Origin: Maratus speciosus
Lineage: Eukaryota; Arthropoda; Arachnida; Araneae; Salticidae
Direction of reading: 5' to 3'
Length of the DNA stretch: 64,000 bases
Assembly (NCBI GenBank): GCA_963932465.1
Contig: OZ010800.1
Location: 96,925,307 to 96,989,306 of the forward strand
Part shown: in pieces, positions 23,276 to 35,114 of the stretch
Layout of the letters: every line of letters begins with the position of its first letter
How positions within the stretch are numbered: position 1 is the stretch's first letter
Position numbers and translations under genes: made by a program
The notes under the pieces: generated by a model
What the model saw: the letters and a program-made list of their open reading frames with translations, nothing else
Databases searched by the model: none
Told to the model about the DNA's origin: nothing

Positions 23276-24099
23276 CTTCCGCCCTCTACCTTCAGGAAAA
23301 GGTAACTTCCATATTCATGGTTTTTAAAAAATTAGCTAAATTTAGTCATACATCATAATAATTTAGTCATAAGCCAATGGAACCCAATTATAGAAAATTC
23401 AATACTAATTTTCGTCGAAATTAAATTTGAATGAGAAATTTGTCAAGTTAGTCAGCTGTATCCAGGTTGACTTTATGGTGGCAATTTATTTGGTATGTCA
23501 AATTTGGCAATATCTTAAAGTGGCCTCCTTTTAAAACAACATGGCGGACGAAGATTGCCTACAAACTTGGTCGAGTTTCTCCGTATTTTACAAAAACTCT
23601 TAAATTATTATCTCTTTTCTACAAATTAAGTACACAATCGTCAATTTTCTATTGAAAAAAAAATGTTAGAAGCATTTAATTTGCTGCATAATTGCAAATT
23701 ATTTTTACAATAAAATTCCGTTGATTAACGTCGTATCTTATAAGTATGAATTTCATACTATTTTATTTTGGTGTAAATTATTCTTAAAAACTAGTTGGAT
23801 GTGCCAATCCCACAACTTTCTTCTATCTTATACATCTTAATATTTCAAAACCTAGTTACACATGTTAATACTTCAATATTATTAGTTCAATACTATACCA
23901 ACTTTGATTTTCATCTTAAATTTCTGCTCAAGTCAATTAAACGGACTAAAAACGAGTTAATCTATAACATGATATTTGTTAAAATTATTAATTTTTCCTT
24001 ATTCTGTCGTTATCAGCTGTTTGCGAATAGCCGGCATAGCAGGAAGCGAGTTCCCGCCGCTGCATGAGCCGCCGATGCACAATAGAACTACGAAAAATC
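23276..24099. other. intergenic interval, nothing recognised
   Basis: Short frames only (23467-23655, 23795-24067), with no family resemblance. Confidence 0.35.
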
Positions 24100-25477
24100 A
24101 AGAAAAATATACAAAAATCGCTAGCACGGAGCCCCTTTACCGCGCAATATTTACAAATTGAAGGAGAACCTGTTGACCAAAGCCAAAAACAAGCACAAAC
24201 ATTTTGGTTCAATTGTATGCATAATTTTATACGCTGTTCGATGGTACAATAATGAAAATGGCACAGAGATCGGAATTATAGCGCCCCCTTCTTTCGGAAT
24301 TTTTTCAAGTTCAGGGAGGACTTGTTTGCCATAGCCAGAAACATGCACAAAAAATTTGGTTCAATTATATGGATAACTTCATACACTTTTCGATGGTACA
24401 ATAATGAAAATGGTACAGACATCGCAATTATAGTGCCCCCTTCCGGCAGAATTTTTCCAAATTCCGGGAGGACCTTCGTGACATGACCAAAAATAAACAC
24501 ATAAAATTTGGTTCAATTCTATGCATAACTTCATACACTTTTCGGCGGTACAATATTCAAATTTGGCACAAAAATTGTACAAAAATCGCTATTACAGCGC
24601 CCTGTATGAGCGATTTTTTTTACAAATTAAGGGAGAACCTCCTTGCCATAGCCAAGAACTTAAATTTTTTTTTTGGTTCAATTCTATGCATAACTTCATA
24701 CACTTTTCGATGGTGCAATATTCAAAATCGCACAAAAATCGCTATTACAGCGCCCTCTAACGGCGAATTTTTTGCAAATTCATGGAGGACCTGCTTGCTA
24801 TATCCAAAAACTTAAAATAAAAATTTGGTTTAATTCTATGCATAACTTAATACACTTTTGGACTGTACAATATTCAAAATCGCACAAAAATCGCTATTAC
24901 AGCGCCCCCTACCGGCGAATTTTTTGCAAATTCAGGGAGGACCTGCTTGCCATATCCAAAAACTTAAAATAAAAATTTGGTTTAATTCTATGCATAACTT
25001 CATACACTTTTGGACGGTACAATATTAAAAATCGCACAAAAATCGCTATTACAGCGCCTCCTACCGGCGAATTTTTTCCAAATTCAGGGAGGACCTGCTT
25101 GCTATAGCCAAAAACTTAAAACAAAAATTTGGTTCAATTCTATGCATAACTTCATACACTTTTCGATGGTACAATATTCAAAATCGCACAAAAAACGCAT
25201 TTACAGCGCCCCCTACCGGCGAATTTTTTCCAAATTCAGGGAGGACCTGCTTGTTATATCCAAAAACTTAAACTAAAAATTTGGTTCAATTCTATGCATA
25301 ACTCCATACACTTTTGGATGGTACAATATTCAAAATCGCACAAAAATTGTTATATCAGCGCCCCCTACCGGCGATTTTTTTCCAAATTCCGGAAGGACCT
25401 GCTTGCCATAGCCAAAAACTTATAATAAAATTTTGGTTTAATTCTATACATAACTTCATACACTTTTTGATGGTACA
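24100..25477 (-). repeat. ~152 bp minisatellite, nine units, each with a CTCF-like core
   Basis: Units recur at 24130, 24282, 24431, 24596, 24749, 24901, 25053, 25205 and 25357, counted at the agcgccccctaccggcg box. Each carries aaattcagggaggacctgct, atagccaaaaactta, aatttggttcaattctatg, cttcatacacttttcgatgg and atcgcacaaaaatcgctatt. On the minus strand the box reads GCCGGTAGGGGGCGCT, which fits the CTCF consensus CCASYAGRKGGCRS at 13 of 14 positions in the best units. The later units are the most uniform. Short frames in the track are by-products of the repeat. With the microsatellite and hairpin that follow, this looks like a DINE-1-type element core. Confidence 0.8.
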
Positions 25478-25482
25478 ATGAC

Positions 25483-25553
25483 GACACACAGACGGACAGA
25501 CGGACAGACGGACGGACGGACAGACGGACAGACGGACACACAGACAGACAGAC
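25483..25553. repeat. (GACR)n microsatellite
   Basis: A run of gacggaca/gacagaca directly follows the array, equivalent to the GTCY tract of DINE-1-like elements read from the other strand. Confidence 0.9.
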
Positions 25554-25589
25554 ATTTTCTATAAACATGTTTTTTGGAATCTCTGACCC

Positions 25590-25675
25590 CTAAAACAGGC
25601 AAATCCGTCGAAAACCGGAAGTCGAAAAAAATTTCGATTACAATACTTTCTTCTATTGAAGATAGAAGTAAAAAT
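25590..25675. other. conserved end block and hairpin of the DINE-like element
   Basis: cgtcgaaaaccggaagtcg followed by a hairpin (TACTTTCTTCTAT...AGATAGAAGTAAA, 25644-25673). The same block in inverted orientation opens the 32205 element, showing that the two share an end despite different monomers. Confidence 0.6.
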
Positions 25676-25699
25676 TATTATCATCATGACATGTATGAT

Positions 25700-26459
25700 A
25701 GCATAAAAATTTTACACTACGATTTCAATTTGATTGAAATTTTAAATAACAATATCAGTATTTAAAGTGAAAAAATATATTACGTCTGTTCATAATTAAT
25801 TAAATATAAATACAAAATAGGGACTCTTTAATTAAACAGTTTAAATGCTCATATGAAATACAATAATAACATAAAATGTTTCGAACTTGTTTAAAGTTGC
25901 TCATCAGTAATGTAAATAAACGTGAATTCCCTGGAGATAAATTGAATTTATGTGTTTCAAACAATTAAACCTGGAGGTGGGTATTTGAATGAAATTAAAA
26001 TGGCATATTCAGCTGGAATTGAACTAGCCTCATTGAGTGTAAAATTCGCCGATCTAGTAAACGCAGAGGCATGCCTTAGTTGCAATTTCAAAAAATTAGC
26101 TGAAGTTGAAACAAAATTTAAACTTTCGCAATTTCCACCGAAAAAAAATAAAATAAAAAAATAATTATTAAAGTATTTTTCAACAACTTTGGCCTTAAAA
26201 TGGCACAAACAAATTTTGTAAAATTGAATCTGTTAGATAATAAAATATAATAATGGAAAAAAATTTCAATCTCCGACGCCGAGCTTTGAACGAGGAACCT
26301 TTTGAATAGCAGGAAAAAGGCCTTAACACGGAGCCATCTATCTAAAGCAAAAAAGACTGAAATTAAGATTCTGTATTAAAACAAAAACATAAGATATGGT
26401 TGGTTGTCATTAAATTAATTAAATTAATTAAAATCATTTATAAGTTTTTCAAAATTTTA
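25700..26459. other. intergenic interval with a possible tRNA-like relic
   Basis: 26270-26345 on the minus strand reads tggctccgtgttaaggcc ... cgttcaaagctcgg, weakly resembling tRNA A and B boxes with ctccg/cggag closing. The T arm does not pair. Nothing else recognised. Confidence 0.3.
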
Positions 26460-26890
26460 GGATTTTTCGAGTTCAAGTATGAAAAATTTCAAGTCTCTAA
26501 CTTACATAGTTTATGCGAACAACACTTTGACTGACATACTGAGGAGTGAGACGAATCGGGTTTCACCGGAAGAATGAAACCAAAATATCCGAACTTCAAA
26601 ATGTTGAAATGCGCGAAAAACGTTCTAAAAAAGTTTTAAGTTACGATTTCTATGAAAATGTTAAGGATAGAAACTTGAAATTTCCACATGACTTCTACTT
26701 ATAAGACACAAATGCATTCACCGAACAGTTAAAAAAAAAATCGAAAGCTAAAAGGGTGCAGGAAAGAAAAAAAAATTCAAATTTCCGATATTTTAATACT
26801 GAGCAGTCTAGAAACTTGAAATTGGGCAAAGGATTAATTTTTAAAATGCAATTGACTAAGAATGGTTTTCTAAAAAACTGGCAAAATTGA
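26460..26890. repeat. diverged monomers related to 12425-13160
   Basis: gaatggttttctaaaaaac near 26858 and recurrent gaaacttgaaatt blocks resemble the monomers at 12.6-13.1 kb. Strongly decayed. Confidence 0.35.
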
Positions 26891-27449
26891 AGAACAGCAC
26901 GCGAACCAGTGTCTGCCGGATTCCGCTAATGAACGACTAGATGCGGATTCGTGGCCTATGCAGTCGACGTGTTAATAAAACCGCCACAAATTCCACACAA
27001 CTTTCCAGTATTTTCAGACAATCTCAGAGTTTGTTTATAATCAATACGTAATGTACAATTCACATTAATTATTCCATCATTTTTTACATTTCTGTAAATG
27101 TATTTATATATTTTTATATCATGCAGAATATGTCATTATTCTGGGAAAAAGTGACATAATTAATGAGTATTTGTAATTACATTGCTGCCTTTTAAGTTAT
27201 TATTGTTTCCCAGCACTCATATGTACATAAAATACATTATTGTACACAAATAAAGTAGAAGAATACACCATAATTCCAGTTCGGTATAACATTTTATGAT
27301 AGTGAATGAAGTCACCATAATTTTACTTTTACTGCAAAGAAAATCCTAAATAAAAAAGAAAAGTGCCCAGCTAAACTGATGGCATTGAGCTCACAGACTA
27401 TCCACACTAATTGTATATTATACTCTTATTTTAAAGAATAATGCCACTA
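26891..27449. other. AT-rich interval, nothing recognised
   Basis: No gene or clear repeat structure. Confidence 0.35.
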
Positions 27450-28305
27450 TAAAAAATAAGTGAAGGGGAATTAGCCCCCGTTTCCCCCTTTATACTTAAC
27501 CAGTGAACCTCCAAATCTAATTAGGGAAGCTCCTTATCATAATAAAAGGGTATACCAAATTTGGAGCAAATCGAATAATCTTGCAAAAAAAAAAATTATC
27601 TAAATTAAGGGGATGGACTAACCCCCCTTTATCCTTAACCAATGAATCGCCAAAACGAATCAGGGAAGCTCCTTAACATAATAAACCGGTATACCAACTT
27701 CGGAGCAAATCGAATCATTCTGCATGAAAAACCCATTTATCTAAATTAAGAGGGGCGGGCTATCCTCCCTTTTCCCCCTTTACCCTTAACCAATGAACCC
27801 CAAAACTAATCAGGGAAGTTCCTTAACATAATAAACCGGTATACCAAATTCGGAGCAAATCGAATCATTCTGCATGAAAAACACATTTATCTGAATTAAG
27901 GGGGGTGGACTAACCGTGTTTTCCCCCCTATATCCTTAACCAATGAACCCCCAAAACTAATCAGGGAAGTTCCTTAACATAATAAACCGGTATACCATAT
28001 TCGGAGCAAATCGAATCATTCTGCATGAAAAACACATTTATCTGAATTAAGGGGGTGGGGTGTGGACTAACCCCGTTTTTCCCCCTTTATCCTTAACCAA
28101 TGAACTCCAAAAACTAATCAGGGAAGCGCCTTATCACAGTGAACCTAGGAAAAAATTTTGAAGCAAATCGGATGTTTCTATCAAGAGTTATCGCGTTACG
28201 TACATACGTACGTACGTACATACATACATACATACATACATACATACAGAACGGGCGGGCACATTAGCTCTCAGGCTTTGATAGCCTGTGAGCTAAAAAC
28301 CTAGT
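27450..28305 (+). repeat. DINE-like element: five ~150 bp units, microsatellite, hairpin, CTAGT
   Basis: Five units (from about 27460, 27600, 27744, 27893 and 28047) share aattaaggggg, ccttaaccaatgaac, aatcagggaagctcctta, ggtataccaaattcggagc and aaatcgaatcattctgcatg. A gtac/cata microsatellite follows at 28197-28248. Then comes a 14 bp stem hairpin (TTAGCTCTCAGGCT / AGCCTGTGAGCTAA, 28264-28296, one mismatch) and CTAGT at 28301. Tandem core, microsatellite, terminal hairpin and CTAG end match Helitron/Helentron-associated non-autonomous elements. Confidence 0.7.
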
Positions 28306-28527
28306 CCAGCTGTTTCGTGCCGAATTGTGGCAATGTTTGGTCCATAGTTGGGTAAATTTGCCACCAATACTAATTTTGTTTATGAGTTTTTTTCTTATAT
28401 ATGCATGCATTTAATTTGTTTTTGTCTTTTGCACGTAACACATCATTTTATGGATCACACGTGATCGATAGTGCAAATAATTCAACAGTCATAGTGATAC
28501 GAGTCCCGGTGACTTCATTGCCCATAC

Positions 28528-28772
28528 GCCCCACCAGTGGCTGAGAGGTTCTGCTCTCGAAGCTGGTAGACGGGAGGTGCTGGGTTTGAACCCAATCGCG
28601 CCCGTCGGCCTAATCGTTCGGAGTTTTCGTGGTTTTCTTCGAACCGTGGATTTCCATGCGTTAATACGGATTAGGTTCCCTTAGAAAGACCTCCACGGAG
28701 GGCACTCGCCCTAGGGCCCATATCCCTCGTGTAGATAATTGGCCGTCAACAATCAACCCAACCCAACCCAAC
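28528..28772 (+). mobile_element. tRNA-derived SINE with 13 bp target duplication
   Basis: The tRNA-like head has a Pol III A box (agtggctgagaggt) and B box (gggtttgaaccca). A GC-richer body follows (cggagttttcgtggtttt, acctccacggagggcactcg), then a (CAACC)n tail at about 28753-28771. The 13-mer tcattgcccatac flanks it at 28515-28527 and 28773-28785 as a perfect target-site duplication. SINEs are copied by a LINE reverse transcriptase. The perfect duplication points to a fairly recent insertion. It belongs to the arthropod SINEs with a 'gttttcgtggtttt' body, by recollection. Confidence 0.9.
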
Positions 28773-28785
28773 TCATTGCCCATAC

Positions 28786-29113
28786 ATAGTACCCAGCTGT
28801 ATTCGTTTCAGATTTTGGAGAATCTATAACAAGGTTGTGATCTTGTATATGGATTTTGGAAAAAAAAATAAGAAAATGCATGTAAATGAAAGTAACAATT
28901 TGTAACTAAATCTACACGCTTTCATAAATTAAGTAATAAAGAACATTCTAAACAACAGCCATATTAGTCATATCAGCCATATTAGCCAATAGCCATAATT
29001 ATTATTAGCCATATTAGCGTTGAGACATAAATTCTCAACATAACTTCCTTTAAATGTCTAAATGTCACATTATAATTCATTGAAAAATGTGAAATTTCAT
29101 AAAATACGTAATG
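28786..29113. other. AT-rich interval, nothing recognised
   Basis: Contains a short irregular repetition of agccatatta at 28960-29010. Confidence 0.35.
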
Positions 29114-29115
29114 TA

Positions 29116-29658
29116 CTGGGTTAGCAAAAAGTCCGTATAAATTTTAAAAAATCATAAAAACCGAAAAAATAACCGAAATGAAAAACTGTTTGCAGGATTA
29201 GCATCTATAGGTCACGGGAATTTTTTAAAGACAGAAATAAAAAATAACTCAAAAACAGCCGACAGATGGCGCCGGTTCGTGCGATTTTGGTGGAAATATA
29301 CAAATGAAACGGTTTTAAGAATTTGTGCTCCTAATCCAGAACTAGTTCACCGTTGTGAGCCGTGTACGTGATCAAGGATGCTGAGTATGAAGGATAAAGC
29401 TTTGTTGGTGCAGGTATTTTACGTGAACTAATTCTGGATTAGGAGCGCAGGTTCTTAAAACCGTTTCATTTGCATATTTCCACCAATATCGCACGGACCA
29501 GTGCCATCTGTCGGCTGTTTTTTGAGTTATTTTTTATTTCTGTCTTAAAAAAATTCTCTTGATCTATAGATGCTAATCCTGCAAACAGTTTTTCATTTCG
29601 GTTATTTTTTCGGTTTTTATGATTTTTTAAAGTTTATACGGACTTTTTGCTCACCCGG
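29116..29658 (+). mobile_element. palindromic mariner-type MITE with retained transposase start
   Basis: Arms of about 230 bp are inverted copies, from CTGGGTTAGCAAAAAGTCC on the left to GGACTTTTTGCTCACCCGG on the right, with TA on both sides. The ~85 bp loop encodes MLSMKDKALLVQVFYVN on the plus strand before a stop. This resembles the first residues of IS630/mariner-type transposases (K.RA.LV..YY.N). The arms also hold cagatggcgcc (29263), matching a motif found elsewhere in the window. Non-autonomous. Confidence 0.8.
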
Positions 29659-30839
29659 TACATAGTAATACGTAAAGTGATTAGACATTATCCGATTGTG
29701 ATTATGAAGAAAAACAAATATCAAGAAACGAAATGACTTATTGGGAAAAGTATTTCAAGAAACATTTTAATAATCAAACACAAGTAAATTTTATTTTAGC
29801 GTGTTATTTGTACGTTTTCATTATTAACCATCCAGTCGCGGGTAACGCTCATATCGCATTTTACATATTATATACAATTCCTCGGGGCACGCTATTTTCG
29901 CGTTCCAGTGTTGCCAGTGGGCTACATTTTTTTATTCAGATTACTTGATTCCCACCACTTTTTTTAAAGCGTATAATTCGGCTTATTCTCCCACTATTTA
30001 ATCAATAATTATATAAAGTGACTATTTCTAATTCAAAGAAGTGGTGGGAATCAAACAATCCGAATTTAAAAAAAGCAACTCACTTGCAACACTTAAAAAT
30101 ATGCTGTAGTTTTATCCAAGAAAATGAAAAAGTCGACCGCGGCTGGAGGGTTAAGAGGCTTTCTCTTAATCAGAAACCTGCACATCAAGCACTGACATGT
30201 TCTATTACTTCAATACAAAAAAAAAATATATTTGACAAAATACATAATTGGTCCCACCAACATTGTTTATAAAAGCATACTTTTGTGTTTCTCGAAATTA
30301 ACAAAGAAACTTTTTTCGAAAATATACCGAAAACATTGTCCTTAATTATTTTTAGATTAAAATTCCCAATTGTTACTAAATCACCTTTAATAATTTTCTT
30401 CCTTCATTTTTAAGATTCTCTAATTATTTCTAAAGACTTTATTAATTTTTGAAACTTAGTAATTATAGTTTAATTATAGGTAAAGGCCGGCATGAGGGTG
30501 CTTTACACAACTAAAAATATTTTATTTTATTTTTTTTACTCCAAACAGTAATAGGCACGTTTTAGCAACAATAAAACTGAGAAGTATATAGTACAAGAAA
30601 AAAAGTACATGTTAATGAGCATCTCGAAACGATATTTCAGTTTTGAAATACTTCAGTTTAAAGATAAATCAAACTTGCGTAAACATTATATAAAAATAAT
30701 TATTTTTAATGATATTGCATAAAATTATTAAAGTTTAGCATGAATTTTATTTTATTGCAAAATAAATTAGAATTCATTAAAAAATTGTCAAATAAAATGG
30801 ATGGCTATTTTTAAACATTGACATTCAGATACCATTTTT
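29659..30839. other. AT-rich interval with a 16 bp inverted repeat
   Basis: ttgattcccaccactt at 29945-29960 is the exact inverse of aagtggtgggaatcaa at 30039-30054, enclosing about 80 bp. This could be a tiny MITE or an element end. The two short plus-strand frames (29733-29948, 30018-30272) overlap it and match nothing known to me. Confidence 0.4.
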
Positions 30840-31335
30840 AGGTGCGTTCGTAATTATACAAATACGTAGCACCTATAGTCGTAGTCTGGTCAGTCCGTCT
30901 GTCTGTCTGCCCTTCTGTCCGCATATAACAGCGCAGAAACTACCCAATCGAATGGTTTGAAATTCTATATACGCAATTTTCCATACTTTTTTCAAGTAAT
31001 TTCAAATTTTATGGACATATAATCAGAACTTAAAAAGACATTAATAAACGTTTTCGTGATTGTATAGAATCCAATCACACGTAATTAATTCAGTGATATT
31101 CCATGATAGGTAATGATTCCAGGTTGTCATGGTGATTACGTCCTATTTAAGATGGAGTCATATTATTTCTGTATTATTGAGTTTAATATACATAATCATA
31201 ATAAAATTTTGCATTCATGCATTTTCCATGAGTTCAACAGCTATTGCACCAACATCTGAATATCTATAAGACTAGTTATAGCACAAACGCACCTCATTTG
31301 CCACGTTTGACGTACAATTTCCGACTTGTGCATTT
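30840..31335 (+). repeat. DINE-like element with single core unit, copy 1
   Basis: The start aggtgcgttcgtaattata folds back on acgtagcacct. A gtccgtctgtctgtctgc tract follows at about 30893, then aatcgaatggtttgaaattc and a closing atagcacaaacgcacctcat and cgtttgacgt. The same order occurs at 36817-37340, with a fragment at 43845-43900. Confidence 0.6.
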
Positions 31336-31588
31336 CTAAACTCACCCAAGGATATCCATTTTTATATCTCATGTATATCGATAAATAGTTAGTGATAAAT
31401 AATGGTAAGTGTCACGCTTTATAATATTTCCTTCTTTTACGAAATCGCAGTAAGTGTTTTAAAAAAAAAATCGCCTCCGGATAAAACAGCTTTCTTAAAA
31501 AAGTACAGTTTCTTTAAAAGAATAAAGTACGATAAAAACTAACAAACTATTGCATAATAGTAAATATAAATCTATTGCATGGTGACAT

Positions 31589-31629
<41 letters not shown>

Positions 31630-32204
31630 ATATATCTCATAAAATTATCGGTAATTCAAATATATTTGCATAATGATTTTTCTTATCATTCAAAATTGTT
31701 TGATAGATTTCGAGATCCTGATTTTAAAATTAATAGCATAGTTACATGCAAATACTTCATGAAAAAAGAAAATGTCATTTATACAAAAAAGTCAGGTAGA
31801 TGAATAGAAGAAAATGTTTAAATTTGTTTTACATTTTATTTCCATTAAATGTACAATAAAACATAAATTAAGAACATAAGAATTCTTAAACATTATGCAT
31901 TACGTATCATGCATCTTAATACAATACATACAGAATTAAGGGTTATGTTTCATTACCACGTTTTCTCATTAAGCACAATTCATAGCAACTTCGGATGCAA
32001 GGGAAAAACAAACTTTTGTAAAAATCTAGAATGTTATGGAATATTCGATGGTATTACGAAGACATTTTATTACTTTCTTTGAGGACATATGAATAAACTA
32101 TTTTGCATTTTATTACCCAAATGAATACGCAAATGTAATTTCGTTATTTTTATTTTCTAGAAATAACGAATTTAGTTGAAAAATCATAAAATATTTTTAC
32201 TTTC
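31336..32204. other. AT-rich interval with a 33 bp poly-A
   Basis: An A33 run lies at 31594-31626. No gene recognised. Confidence 0.5.
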
Positions 32205-33070
32205 TTCTACCTTTACAAGAAGAAAGTACTGGATTCGTGAAAAAATTTGACTTCCGGTTTTCGATGGATTTATACGTTTTAGAACGTCCTGAACGCTATT
32301 TGATTGGTTTTTCGAAAATGTTTGTCTATGAGCCTGTCTGTCACTCTTTGATTATATATGTGACAAAAATTTTGTGGGAGCTCTATCTCAAGAACTAATG
32401 CACGGAATTTCACAAAACTTTAGATTCAGGTATGCCTTGATATAAACTATTGCCGATTATAGTTTGGTGTAAATCGTCCAAGAAGTGGAGCTGCTGTGTT
32501 GCATTTTTCACGATTTCTGCAATACCTATATCTCAAGAACTTATGCACGGATTGTCATAAAACTTCATATTCAGTTAATCCTTGATATAAGTTGGTGCTG
32601 ATTACTTTTTGTCGAAAATCGCCCAACAGGTGGCGCTGCTATGCTGCATTCGTCATGATTATCGCAATAGCCCTCAAGAACAAATATACGAATTTTCATC
32701 AAATTTCAGATTCAGCTAGTCCCTGATATAAATTAGCATTGTGTAATTTTTATTGTAAATCGCCCAACAGGTGGTGCTGGTATGTTGCTTTTTTCACGAT
32801 TTCCGCAATAGCTGTATCTCAAGAACTAATGAATTAAATTTCATCAATCTTCAGATTTAGTTAGTCCCAGGTATAAATTGATCCTAATTAGTCTTTGGTG
32901 TAAGTCGCCCAACAGCGGGTGCTGCTATGTAGAATTTTTTACGATTTCCGCAATAGCTCTATCTCAAAAACTAATGCCACGATTTTCATCAAACTTTAGA
33001 TTCAGTTAGAAGTTGACACAAGTTGTTAATGATTAGATTTTGGTTTAAATCACCTAACCGGTGGCGCTGA
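32205..33070 (+). repeat. DINE-like element: hairpin, GTCY tract, five ~147 bp units
   Basis: Begins with hairpin TTTCTTCTA...AGAAGAAAG and ttgacttccggttttcgatgg, the inverse of 25590-25675. A gcctgtctgtcac tract follows, then five units from about 32381. These are marked by ctcaagaactaatgcacg, tcagattcagttagtcc and, at each unit end, caacaggtggcgctgctatg. That last box matches the Drosophila-type CTCF core AGGTGGCGC. An inverted array of the same monomer is at 44330-44930. Confidence 0.7.
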
Positions 33071-35114
33071 TATCCTTTTGAGATAAAAGAAATCTTTATG
33101 ATTGCCACATCAGACTACTTCCCGTCGAAGACATTGTTACTATGAATAATTCATGGCTTTAAAAATATAAAACGTCTAAAGGATGAGTATGTGGTTGTGA
33201 ATTCGGTAATGATGGGGCATTGTTGGTTACAGACAACAATTTACTTCGCATTATATTTTTTAAAAATGTGTAATTAAAAAGTTTACTCTAAAAATCTTAA
33301 AAACATAATATCACCCCCCCCCCCCCCCCCCTTGCATGTGGGTATTTGAGAAAGTCGTTTGACTTTTAGTCCCTAAATAGTACAACATAAGTAATTTCAC
33401 TCTTTTCTTTTTCAACAACAGTGAATTTTATAGGTAATCTCAAATTATTTTTAGCATTTAAAACTTTGAAAGGTAATCTTGTGATGATGAAGATTGTCCC
33501 TGACACTGTGGTAGTGCTAGCTTAAAATTATATTAACAAAACTATTAATTTTTACATTACGTATACAGAAACAAAAAAATATAATACAAAAACTTTATAT
33601 AAATTTATTTGGTAAACAAAAAATCAAATTCGCTAGTGAAGCACTTCCAAAATATCATCATTAAAACTTAATGCGTATTGAAAAATATATAGTCTAAACA
33701 GCTACACTAAATAGAGAAACGCAATTTCTTTGTTATAATTATATTGCAATGAAAATATTTATTTTTATATGTTTAGAAATAAAATGCATAACACACAATC
33801 GTCAGAAATAGTCTTAATTGCTGATACAGTTATTACAGTGACCAAAAGTTAACTTCTTTATAAACACACATTATAAACCTCAGCTGATTACCAGCTTCAC
33901 AGTCACATTATAACCTCAGCCAGTCACATTATAAATCTCAGCTGATAGTTAGAAATCGGGATATTTCGACTTCACTGATGGGTACAATTTATATTTCACA
34001 TCACGTGACGACAATGGTAACATTAATAATTGCATTTTGGTCGTTGCGCATTACATTTTGATTAAACAATTATTAAATAAGTGAATAACGAACAAAAAAG
34101 CATTACAATATGTTCTTGGACATACTCTGTCTAATCTAATATTTCAAACACACTAGATACTCATCAGCGTACAAATATGTAAAATCAATATTAATATTTA
34201 AAAATACATTTAAAATGCACCCAACATTGCGGTCTTTGTCTGTAAAACCATCTTCAGGGGTTTTCACCTTCTTTTCGGAGCTCACTGTAGATACATCACG
34301 AAGTCAATGCTTGAATGAAAAACATTTCTACAAAAAAGCGCAAATTTGAAAACATTGTATTAGAGAGGTTGGCGCCATCTGTTGGCAGATCATGACATCA
34401 ATATTTAGGTCTGAAAATAAAAACTGAACTTAATTTTGCAATTGTATTTTCTTTAACCCGTTAAATGGCGGTGGTATGTTTATGAAACCACTTTATTTTT
34501 ATTTCCAAATGCGATAATGGTACTAGAAATTTGGTACAAATATTTTCCGTTTATTAGCTGTCTTAAATATAGATTTTTCTTATTCCGAAATAAGGCTTTC
34601 GTAATTTTTTGTGTCATTCATTCATTTCAATAATTTAGCAACAGATGTGCCTTTATCCTGAAACGATTAAACTGTTAATACAAACGTCAGAATCCTGAAA
34701 TGAAATATTTTCAATACAAGATTCACCTTTCCTCAAACTCATCTCTATTTATTCTTTTTTAAATAAGAGATTCTCCTTAATAAGATAATCAATACAGATC
34801 ATTATGTATTACATGCAAATAAACGCATTTAAAAAGATTGCCATATTAATTTTTTATGCGTTGAAAAATCTTGCTTTTTCAGTGCAATACGTTATTATAT
34901 AAACATGAGATGTAACATAAACTTAGCCTTTTATAGATTTATGTTTCGAAATATTATGATGAAATCCCTTAGCATTGCACATAAAATAGTCGTATCTTCG
35001 GTTCAAGTATCGAATATAATTATATTATAGATAAATTTATCTGAACAAAATATTATTTAATTACACTACTGTTATGCTTTATTAGAGTTCATAAGATTAT
35101 TTCAAAATATGTAA
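33071..35114. other. AT-rich interval with minor repeats
   Basis: Contains a C18 run at 33314-33331. At 33867-33948 there are three copies of cacattataaacctcagc with ctgatt spacers. A gcgccatct at 34372-34380 matches the CTCF-like core on the minus strand. No gene recognised. Confidence 0.45.

Noticed and set aside
24483..25276. Overlapping frames of 66-110 codons rich in repeated peptides such as FNSMHNFIHF
   Set aside because: They are translations of the 152 bp tandem repeat; a unit length not a multiple of three breaks the frames, and no start or splice context is seen.
25355..25568. Frames with SVCPSVRLSVCPSV
   Set aside because: Translation of the GACR microsatellite.
26270..26345. 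Minus-strand tRNA gene
   Set aside because: Box-like sequences are present but the T arm does not pair and no terminator is evident.
29733..30272. Two plus-strand frames of 71 and 84 codons as a small gene
   Set aside because: No homology recognised, and they straddle a 16 bp inverted repeat; likely chance.
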